Part shown: piece after piece, positions 42,451-52,600 of the stretch
How the letters are laid out: the number at the start of each line of letters is the position of its first letter
Numbering within the stretch: position 1 is the stretch's first letter
Translations under genes and position numbers: made by a program
The notes under the pieces: model-generated
Database searches by the model: none
Seen by the model: only the letters and a program-made list of their open reading frames with translations
Told to the model about the DNA's origin: nothing
Assembly (NCBI GenBank): GCA_034440635.1
Contig: JAOTON010002243.1
Coordinates: 1,582,501 to 1,646,500, forward strand
Reading direction: 5' to 3'
DNA: 64,000 bases
Source: Lepas anatifera
Taxonomy: Eukaryota > Arthropoda > Thecostraca > Lepadidae

Positions 42451-45290
42451 GGTTCCGTGAGAAGTTGTCCGATGACGTGGCTATGAGAGGGCCAGTCTTC
42501 TTTACAGAAGCATATAGCTCTCCTAAATTCGTTGTAGCACTGGCGGCGCGTTAGCATGGGGAATAGTCTAGCGCCGGTGTGCGGCGAAGTGTCAGCACCG
42601 GGGAGGAATTTGGAATTACCCCATCGAGGGGCTGGCGTCGAGAATGTGTAGGTCGTGCACTGCGTTGTTGCAGGGCAATTGAAGACCATTGAGCTTGGGG
42701 GTATAATTGAAGGGAGACTAGTCAGTTCTGAGCACCGCTCCTATGCAGACAATATAAAACGTAGTATCTCTTATTAGGTGGTTGATACTATTTCCCATCC
42801 AAGCACCCCCAGCGATTTCCGACATCCATGACCCTGGGACAACCCTATACTCGATGCGTGGAGCTTAAACTTCGTAGCCGTGCAGCGGCAGTGCCCAGCT
42901 ATGGTTTTTTGTTTGTTGGTTTTCTTTTTAGCGAGCGACTTTCTAGTGCCGAAGCCGTGCAAGCCCCTCCACCAAAATCGTCGGGGAACCTATATGGTCG
43001 CGAAGGACATTTATTGTCTTGAACAATCAGGGGCGGGTAAGGAAAGGAGGATTAAACTACAGGAAAGTACATTAGACAATAATCGCACTCGCTCAGTGAT
43101 CGATACATAGGGATAAAAGAGGTTCAACACGGAAATATGAGAGGGAAGGTAGGATATTTGGTTCCGAAGAATACACAAGGAAGTTTAGCTTTGATGGATT
43201 TTTTTCGGGCTAAGACAGTGCGCTGCTTTGAAGGAAAAACTGCGACGCAAGTAAGAGATGTTTCAGAGCGAGAGGGATATCGAAGTTAGCACGATTTCAG
43301 TTTAAGGAGACATAGACGGTCCCTGACACCGCTCCTATGCGGGTTAGTTGGGAAGGAGCGCTCCGGGGCCGGCGGCAATAAGATTAATTGTGGCAGATAT
43401 TTATTTGGCCTAACGCGAAAATTTCCAAATCTCCAAAACGGGGGGGTATATGCATGTTGGCTCATAAAATGGGAGCTTATTTGGCTATGTGCATGTAATG
43501 GCTCATTGTTTGTTGTATCTGCGTGTCTTATGTGTCCCGCTAACGGTCCTGGAGGCGCGTCCAGCTCCTGACCGCATCGCCTGTCTCCCTAAATTTCCGT
43601 AACGGGTGGTGGAGAGGACGGCCACATATCAACACGCCTTTTCCTTTTCCACCGCAAACCCCGTTACATAATCGTTGAGGTTTAACGACTCACTAATTGC
43701 CAAGGTCGCAAGTGCCACCAACTTCACCCTGTTGAGAGCTTTGGGGATCAGATTATACCCAGATCCGTGGCTCAGGAGGCAGGCGCTCTGACAACGAGCC
43801 ATGCATCCCTTGTTTTCTGTTGCCCAGACAACACAGCCAGGCCTTGGTTTTCAGGGGCGCCATGAAAATTGTATTGTCCTCTGGAGCAATGATGACGCGT
43901 TAAAGCGATCTTTCTGAGTCAAAATTTCAGTGGAAACATTAACAGCATTAGCACCGTTATTCAGAACTTTACACTTCTCAATACAGTCGTACCTTCTGCC
44001 TCCAGATACACGACTCTGGCAGTACAGGGAAACTTCACTGTACTGCGCCACGAACCCAAGGGAGCCCAAAAGGCAGCCGACACCATAGTAGCTGCATTCA
44101 GTTACAACACCCTCAGCAGTGTTTGCACGTTAATTCCATTAGTCACAGGAAAACGTGATAATCAGCGGGCTAATAGAACAAAGCGGGTGCGAGGCCCGAC
44201 ACAGACTAGAGGCCATCCATTAGCGGCTGCACCCAGAGCTAATTAACTGGGACGTATGAGCCGGCGGAGGAGCACAGTGAACGGAGAAGTGGGGCAACAG
44301 TGAACTCATCTGTGAAATGAAACCCATATTTGGCTAAATTAAAGGCCCTACTGGTTCACGCAAGCACAGGCCACCCCGAAAAGATATCAGGCGGTTTCTG
44401 TTGTGAATCTACGTCCCTGAGTAGCGCCAGGCTCGAGCTTTGGGCCGTCACTGGTGGAGGCTTTGCTGAACCCAGGTACCGCTGGTCAGCTCAGCCCCTA
44501 CAGGGCAACCCTCTGCTCCCGCCGGACCTACCACTTATTGGGAAGGAAATGTGCTCGGCGGTGCCGGTTTCCGGGAGCGCCCGTCCCATCGTTCAGCCAA
44601 TGACTTCGTTTATATCATCCCTGTTCTTACTGTTTTCTTTTGTGGAAACGTATGCATATGGTCACAATGCAGTTTTGCCAGTGCGGCAGCACTCCCTCCA
44701 CCAGCCAAAGCGGGTGTGTGGCGCCTTTCTTTCATCCCTCACAAGCTAGCACCCAGGAGAGATCTCGGACGGTAGCATTGCAAAATTCAAAACATGTTTT
44801 GCGAGTGTGGCCACACTAACACCAACAACCAATGCTATTTTGTGTGGTGGCCTTGTTCCACTCTTCTAGCAAGTTTTTTAATGTAAATATAATCTATTTA
44901 ATAGCCAATTTTAACAGACATTGACACTGACGTTGTTCATCACAACCTAACACCCTACCTCCCCTCCCTCCCACCCTCCTTCCCTGTCGTCACCACACAC
45001 ATCTTCTCCACATGCACAACGAGCTAGCAACTCATGTTTTTTGCTCGTATTGTGTTACCGCTCGACACACAATGCAACGAACAATACATATTTAACATAC
45101 AAAAGCTTGACACACTTGAGAAAACCTCGGCCTCTCGCCGACCATCATCAGGTTCCATTTTCCGCACACATTGATCCCCCGCTCGTCTGTACGGTAATGG
45201 CTCCCGCGCCGCGGCACCACCCGCGCCCGCTCTCGATCAGAGGTCCACTAAATCGAAAAGGACCAACAGTGCTGGGGAGACAAAGGTTAA
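42451..45290. other. No gene recognised
   Basis: The phrase CACCGCTCCTATGC occurs twice (about 42733 and 43328), suggesting a minor dispersed repeat. A tRNA-like A-box stretch near 43764-43800 has no B box. No supported coding region. Confidence 0.35.
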
Positions 45291-45332
45291 GAATCGAAAA
45301 GATATCCCAAATTTTATACGTATGTTACGCGC

Positions 45333-47265
45333 TCACTGGTTAGTTTTTTCGTAAATTGTTCCCCACATGTCATGAAAGTCTTGCTCCCTACCTGATATTT
45401 TTGCGATGTATTTTTCTATATCTAAGTACTGTTTGGTGTATTTCTTTAAATTGAGAGAAGTTAGCCTAATGCACTGGGACCTGCACTTTTCTTTCCAAAT
45501 GAATTGACTCGCAAGGATAGTTATCAAGCTTGTTTGGCGGGATTGCTTTTCATTAGATGATTTGGTTCCCAATCTAATGCTTGGGTACGAAAGATTGTTT
45601 TGCAGTCCTAGAAGATTTCGCACACCGTGCCAGATAGCCTTTACCGATGGGCAGTCATAAAATTTGTGCTTCAATGTCTCTGACACTGATGGACATGCAT
45701 GGCATTTGTCACTCTCAATTATTCCGTAATAATATAAGAGGCGGTTAGTCGGAAGTATTCTCCTTATTAAGCGATAATGAAACCATTTCAGATTCACATC
45801 CGATGTGACCCAGTGCAAGCGTTCGTATACCTGAGACCATTCGATTTCGGGCGTGCTCAACTCATCCTGCCATTTTGAGTGACATTTGTCTGCTGCTGGT
45901 ATGTGTTGTTCAATAAGATTGTGATATGACCACTTAGATACCTTGGTTGTGGAACGTAAAACCTTCCTGCATTCTGCTTCTTCGGGCTCCAGTGGTTTTT
46001 GGGTGTTTACTTTCCTTTTTTGTTCTACTGGTATAGCTCGTAATATCTTCAATGCCTGAAATGGGTGCAGATCGAACTTCAGTGCTAATTCGTTTGCTCT
46101 GTATATCCTTTTCTCGCTTTGATTATAAAGGTGTTTGAATTGTATCAAGCCTTTCTGGATAATGTATTTCTTATTTAGGGATTTATTTTTCTCAAGATTA
46201 ATGTGTTTATTCATCCAAATGACTTCGTTCAATATGGATTCCGCGGGGAGGTCATAACTGTTTTTTATTTGCATCCAGGCTAGGCAGGTTTCTATCCAGA
46301 ATTGGTCTTTGACTTTTATCTGAAGTTGTTTCAATTCAGTATTACAGTGAAAATATTGTTATTTTGTCTCTTACTTACAATTTTTCCTCCATAACTACCT
46401 TCCATTTCCCCTTGTTAGCATCATCTAAGAATTTGCAAATCCATGATATCTTCAAACTATTTGCCTTGGCCAATACATCAGGCACTAGAAGACCTCCGTC
46501 TTTGTATTTTGACTTCAATGTCGCTCGTTTGATTCTATCATTTTTGTTTCCCCATATGAATGCAAACATCATTCTTTCAATCTGTTTTATGTGTTGTGGT
46601 GTTGGGGCTGGGAGCACTGACATTAAGTAAACCAATGATGATAATAATTCCGATTTTATCAAATGTATTCTTCCAAACGGTGTGAGGCTTCTTCCTATCC
46701 ATGGTGTTAACGATGTTTTTAACGATTCGCACCTGCTGGTCGTAATTTAGCTTCGCTATGTCTGAATTGGTTTTGTACCCAATTTTAATGCCTAGTATTT
46801 CGACGTAATCTTTTGGCCATTGGATTTGGAAAGCCGGACATATCGGGGTTTTTCTGCATCCTTTCGTATCCAAAGAGCTTTTGACTTTTGGTGATTCAGC
46901 TTTAGACCTGATATATCTTTAAACTGAGAGAAAATTTCCAGAAAATGCGTGAGGGATTCCTCAGTTCCATCCATTACGACTGTCGCATCGTCAGCATAAC
47001 TAGTCACCTTAATTTCGCTTTGGTTTATAGAAACCCCTTTGACAATGGAATCCCTTCTGATGCGGTCCAACAATGGCTCGAAGCATATTAAAAATAGATA
47101 GCAACTTAAGGGACACCCCTGTCTGACTCCCCTCTCGATCACGTACGGCTTAGACAACAAACCGTTGATCTGGATCACCGCCTTAGCTGCAAAAGATGGA
47201 TTGGTGTCATAGATCATGTTAATCCATCCGAGAAAGTTATTTCCAAGGTTTTTCTGTCTCCAAAC
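45333..47265 (-). pseudogene. Tx1/L1-like LINE ORF2, 5'-truncated and frameshifted
   Basis: On the minus strand, reading from about 47265, the frames give LGNNFLGWINMIYDTNPSF, then IERGVRQGCPLSCYLFLICF (RT motif B region) and SYADDATVVMDGTEESL (motif C with YADD). GLKLNHQKSKALWIRK follows (motif D). A second frame gives the thumb (VEILGIKIGYKTNSD), and a third gives QIERMMFAFIWGNKNDRIKR and KDGGLLVPDVLAKANSLKIS. The last frame, 46334-45333, carries YYYGIIESDKCHACPSVSET with LKHKFYDC, the C-x2-C...H-x4-C knuckle of Tx1/L1-type elements, and a normal stop. The endonuclease and RT N-terminus are missing; the truncation is near 47265. At least three frameshifts make it non-functional. Confidence 0.85.
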
Positions 47266-47384
47266 CGCTACCGACCAGATACCACGACGGTTTCGTGCTG
47301 AAAGACGGAAAGCGGTTGCGCGCATGCACTGTTATGATTACAGCGCAATCTCTTCAGAAACAGCTGAGTTATCGCGAGTGGCTC

Positions 47385-48653
47385 AACATGCCCCTGGGTG
47401 CAACTAGCCCCGGTCTCCCCTACTTGGCACACCTTATCCTTGATCGATTCCACAACTTTTACCGCAATTTTAAGGTTGGGTCATCTCAGGTCAGGTCACA
47501 AGTGCAGGTCAAGAGACCTCACCTCCAAAAATATTTAAGGTTTTTTATCAATTTTTTATCAATCGGGATTTTGTGTATCAATGACCTACGGTCAGGTACG
47601 GATCATGACCTCTCCGTTGGAAATGCATGGGAAGAACAGGAAGGGCTGTATTTGTGTAGATACAACTGCAAATGCCTTCATATTCTCCAAATCATAGTAT
47701 CTTGGATCCCTTTCCAGGTTAATGTTGCAATTTTAGACCTGTGATCTTGGAGAGGTTATTCTAGTTCTACCGTGTATTGACCACAATCATCAAGTTGATT
47801 ATTTTGTCAATGCGAGTGTCCGTAGTTTATACATCTCAAAAAGAAGAATAAAAATTTACATATGAGGTTACAATACATGGATGGAAGATGATTAATGTTT
47901 ACACAAAAGAGTCACAAATGAGTCCAGTGAATCAGCTTCCAAGGTTGCCTGGGGCAAGTTGTTCCAATCTCGGATGGTTTTCGGGAGAAAAGCGTGAAGG
48001 TGATAGTCCGCTCTGCATAGTGGTGCCAGAAACTGTTGATTGTGTCCCCATCGTGATCTTGGCGGGAGCGGTAAAGTTTACTCTTTATGCCTTTTGCATC
48101 CATCATGCCGTGTTTTATCTTATAAAGCATCGTAAGCCGAGCTTTTTTCCGTCGCTCTTCAAGACATGGCCATTTGAGCCCTTTTAGCATTGATGTTACG
48201 ATGGTCGTTCTCCGGTAGTCTCTCATAACGAACCTTGCCGCCCTACGTTGAATATTTTCTGTTCTATTGATGCTCTGTTGACGGTGAGGGTCCCAGACGG
48301 CACTCGCATATTCTAAAATGGGACGTACATATACTTTGTACGCAGCTTCTTTGATCTTCCGGGAGCTGATTTTCCAATTCCTCTTCAAGAAACCAAGAGA
48401 TTTGTTAGCTTTGGAACAAGTCGTTTCGATGTGCTCATTCCAGCTGCAGGTTATCTGGGGCTACTTAAGCAGGTTTCAGACTTGGGTCAATAACTTTGCA
48501 GGAGATGATGATAAAGCTTTTACTTTACAGCAATCGCGTTTTTTCGCTATCCCGCATAGAAGCCGAGTTCGAGGGGGTGTTTGAACACCCCCTCCCACCA
48601 GGGCGAAGGTGGCTCGGAGGCCCACCGGGCACCGGTGTAGGGGCCCACGGGTA
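47385..48653 (+). mobile_element. TTAA-type element, copy C, split by a LINE insertion
   Basis: The left part, about 47385-47759, and the right part, 48448-48653, together align with copy B: CTACTTGGCACACCTTATCC, CATCTCAGGTCAGGTCACAA, GACCTGTGATCTTGGAGAGG, then CTGGGGCTACTTAAGCAG and GTCAATAACTTTGC. The right end has the palindrome GGGGGTGTTTGAACACCCCC and CGAAGGTGGCTCGGAGGCCC. The left terminal TIR and palindrome are missing or strongly diverged. The right end runs into TTAA 48654-48657, shared with copy D. Confidence 0.75.
47760..48447 (-). pseudogene. 5'-truncated LINE (CR1/Jockey-like C-terminus) with 7-bp target duplication
   Basis: The minus frame gives TCSWNEHIETTCSKANKSLG then FLKRNWKISSRKIKEAAYKV and VRPILEYASAVWDPHRQQSI, with NIQRRAARFVMRDYRRTT and ARLTMLYKIKHGM further on. 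It ends near 47912. This is the C-terminal domain downstream of the RT in CR1/Jockey-like LINEs common in invertebrates. RT and endonuclease are absent. The insertion is bounded by AGGTTAT at 47753-47759 and 48448-48454, and the interrupted TTAA element continues across it, which proves insertion. The frame over the retained part is open, so the event looks young. Confidence 0.85.
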
Positions 48654-48657
48654 TTAA

Positions 48658-49682
48658 CCCTCGCCCCACCGGGGGGCCATCGATGGCCCCCCGCCTACGG
48701 TTTTTTCGGGATAGCAGAAAAACAAAGAGGTGCAGCACCACAGTTGAGGGCTCTACCTCTCACTGCATCATTTTCCCACCATCCCTGAAATTTTTTACCC
48801 CGGGTCACCCAAGTTCAGGTCACTAGACGAGGTCAACCAAAGTCACCTCACTTCAACTTTAGAGCTCTGTAAGAGCTACATTTCGAAGTCGATCGATTCG
48901 AAACTTCCTACACTGTATGGCCCCTCCAGGGTCTACAAGGTGTATATCCGGGATTTTTCGATTTCGTGCACTGAGGTCAGGTCACGAGGTGACCTCTCCC
49001 ATTGAAAAGGCATGGAGAAAAGCTGTCTTATGTTCTAAGTCACAAAAACGATTGAAAATGCTCAGCTTGATCAGAATAGCGTTCTTGGACACCCTTTCAC
49101 GGATTCCAGGGGCCATATTTGCCATTTGACCTCTCCAAGGTCATCCAAGGTCACCAGAGGTCAAAAACTGTATTTTTACAATAACTTTTGACCTAATTAA
49201 GCTAGAGCGCTGAAACAAACACCACCGTGTTTGTCTTGTCACTGGCTTTCATTTTATACACGGCAAGGTCAATTTCTGACCTTTCGTGACCTCAGGTCAT
49301 AATAGGTCACGAAGTGACCTCTGGAGGTCAATCCACTGGCGGGAGGTCTTTACGTTTCACATAGCAGAAAAATAACTGATAATTTCCTATCAAATGTACT
49401 TTACCAGACCTCAACAGCTCTAAGGGCATAAGAGGTAAGCCCAGTTTGCTTAAGCATTGCATATTTGAGTGAAAATAGCCGATCTTGACCTAATTTGACC
49501 TCCGGAGGTCAAACCATTGACCTGAGCACTAAAACATGTGAAGTAATTTCTTACTGAATTCACGCGAGCTTTCTAGTGCACTTTGCAGATTTGCGCTAAC
49601 GCCCATATTTTTGGAGTTAGAGGGGGTCATCGATGCCCCCCGGTGGGGCGAAGGTGGCGCTGGACCCCCGGTGGAGCGCGGG
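48658..49682 (+). mobile_element. TTAA-flanked non-autonomous element, copy D
   Basis: 1025 bp bordered by TTAA at 48654-48657 and 49683-49686. The TIRs are CCCTCGCCCCACCGGGGG (left) and, inward from the right, CCCGCGCTCCACCGGGGG. The subterminal palindromes are GGGGGGCCATCGATGGCCCC (left) and GGGGGTCATCGATGCCCCCC (right), sharing ATCGAT in the loop. I count 21 exact AGGTCA/TGACCT hexamers, for example CAAGGTCATCCAAGGTCACC near 49139 and CGTGACCTCAGGTCATAATA near 49288. It has no coding capacity. It is similar in plan to copies A-C but diverged in its interior. Confidence 0.85.
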
Positions 49683-49686
49683 TTAA

Positions 49687-52600
49687 TAGCAATCTCAGAG
49701 AGCGTTAGGGAGGCAGCAATCCAACACCAAAACTGGAAGCATTTACGTAGTCCCATGCTGTCAAAGGGATGAAAATGAAAAAAGCTAGATCAAATCCACC
49801 AAATCTTCGGCAAGACGTCCCAGGTTCACAATTTGGGGGATGCGTCCCTCCACTTCCCAATTTCGACGCTCATGCACCCAGGAGATTGAGAACGAAAGCA
49901 TGGTAAAACTGTGTCTTGGAAATCAAGCGTCCACGTGCAGAGAAACTTTGAACTATTTCCCGCAATCAGATTTCTGCAGGAACGGATTCAATGGGGGGGG
50001 CGAAGGGGGCGTTCGCCCCCTAGTTCCGTGGAGTTGCCCCTCCCCCTCTAGACACAAGCCGACCATGTCGAGCGTCGAAGGCTTCCTGAAAGTCTTTAAA
50101 ATGCGAGAAATGTGGGGCATTCAAATTGAATTTAGAATGTAAACGACTAGTGACGGCGGATTCACTTTTCGAGCGGGTGCGCGAGTTTTTCAGGAGGGGG
50201 TGCCTTACTCCCCAGGGAGGCGCCTTTGGCTGCCAAGGGGCGCCCACTCAGGGGGCGCGCGCCGACATGATTTCCCTGCGTGAGTGGATAAAAGTAATCG
50301 ATCCAAGCTATCCAAGGGCGCCTATGCCATCCAGAGGGGGCACCTTTTCTCTCCAGAGGAGCGGAGCCTATTTGCTCTCTATGGGGCGGCTTTGATGTCG
50401 GGGGGGGTGCCATAGATATGTCAGTATTTTTCACACAGAGGGTCCTATCTCTTCAGGTAGGCGGTGTTTGGGCCAGATTTTCTCTTGGCCGGACGGGAGC
50501 GCCGGCCAAATCCGGGAGGAGGCGGTCGAATCCAGGGGGGGGCGCCTCGCCGGACCAAGTCAAAACCGGGTGTGCAAAAATATACTTTTGTACGCCTCAA
50601 TTTGTCAGGGTGTGCAACTGCACACCCTGCCCCCGCCGCTCCCCCCAATCCACCGCCCCTGTCCACCACAACGCGTGGGGGGAGGGTGGGAGGGGAGTCG
50701 GCCACAGTGATCTCAAAAGTTACACACGTACGCCAACGGGGCATGAAAGAGCTGCGGGGTAAAAATCACAAAATATGTGTCAAGTAATTTATGAACAGTA
50801 CCCAATACCGGCAGATGTGCCCTGTTTTCTGGCGCCTTTCATTGTTTGTCGCCTGTTCACATCAGCCGTAGACTCGGCCGCCCGTCTCCAGACAGGGGCT
50901 CTCCTCTGGGAACCCCCCCCCTCTCTCCCCCATTTCCCGGTCAAACGTCAAAGACTTTCACTTACTAAACAATGCAAAAGATAGCGTTGAGAAAGCGTCC
51001 CTCGGAACGCACAAAAGACACCCAGAGTGGCAAGAGCTCCCATTACTGGAGTCCTCGATCCGTCACTGGTTTACAGCAGCTAATATTCCTGGTTTGGACC
51101 ATTACCTTTTGACCTGTTCAGACGTGAGCCTTTAAGCGATCTACTGCTCTTGGGTGTAAAGGATCAACATGTAATTTATGATTGGCCTACCTCTCATAAA
51201 ACTATACTCATCCTCGGATCAGATAGATTAATGGCCCTTAATAGAGAAGGTACCTGCAAGGCGGACTTGATAACGCCAGGCAGATCGTTGGAGGAGAAAA
51301 CCATGCGTCTCCTGGGTTTTCTCACCGCAGTAAATGATTCCCGAGTAAGACAGCCAGCACCACGTGGACTGCAACAAAAACGGAAAGCGGAGCAGAGGAC
51401 AGGGAGCACATTTGGGGCGCTTCCGTGCCGGATAGCATTCGGATAGAGGCGCAGTATATATTAACCAGCACAGATACCAAACTATTTACATCAAGAGAAT
51501 TGGGCTAGCTCTACACCCGCGTGCTGCTTCTGGCTTTTCGTCTACAAATACAGTCATACATATATTAAGTATCAGTTACAAAATTCAAAGCCCCTTTCAG
51601 ATCATTATTTTCTTTTTGGGACAACCAGTATATGAAACTGTTAGCTATACCATCCTTCCAATGAAACAGAAGTCAGAGCAGTGGACAAAAACTACGATGC
51701 CCTCCGGTTTCAGCGCCATCAGTGTTGCGCTTCCACTGAGCCAGCCGCAGCCATGGTTATCGTTCAATGGTTATACGTTCGGATTATTCCGCCCGCAGCT
51801 CAGCTGCTCCACTCACTCGCACCCAGGAGGCGCGGACGGCCCAGCATACACCGTCAAACCAAGTGTACCCAAGAAACTTGGTTTACCTAACAAGTCTGAG
51901 GCACTTCAACAGCGGTTCATTGAATGGTGCTATCAGCACCGCCCGGCTGGCAGGGGTACCGCAGCTTTGGCTCGAAGACAGAGCCCTGACACATCACCAT
52001 GGTCTAAGCGCGGACAGGAGGCCCCTCCGAACCAGTCTCTCTCCTTTTCGTCTCTATTCTGAGGCAAATGCCACAGAGGCGCCGCACACAGGCACCCGAG
52101 CCAGCCGTGCAGTCAGCTGCTGTGCTTTTTTACCTTTATCTTTTCAAATTATTACCTGAGCCTAAGATTAAATACTGTTTTTACCTTTTTCGTTTCCGTT
52201 CCCCACTGTTCGACATAACACAGTTCACGGCCTTACTTTTCTAGCAGCCTCTATTTTCTGGGGTTGTCGCCTTCTCGTGATGAGGGGTCCCTAGTATTCT
52301 TTTGTTTATAGAATATTCACAGTGATATACATACATACTCCTTTACCAAATGAGTTCGACTCGAATTTCGAGACAGTCCATTTGAGCGACTGGGAATGGT
52401 AAAATCGATTTTCAGACTGAGTTGTCAGGCAAAATAGCACAGTGCGTGTTAAGTGCCATCAGGGAATACCTATATTTTCTAAGCCTACAGCGTTGTTTGA
52501 GAAGAAATTAAACAAAGAAAAATATTGTATATCACAAATAATAGTCACAAAGGTGATCTAGCAGACATTAATCCCGGGGATGTTTCCACTGGCACGTCTG

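Noticed and set aside
43762..43802. tRNA-like GATCCGTGGCTCAGGAGGCA
   Set aside because: A-box-like only. No B box or cloverleaf could be drawn.
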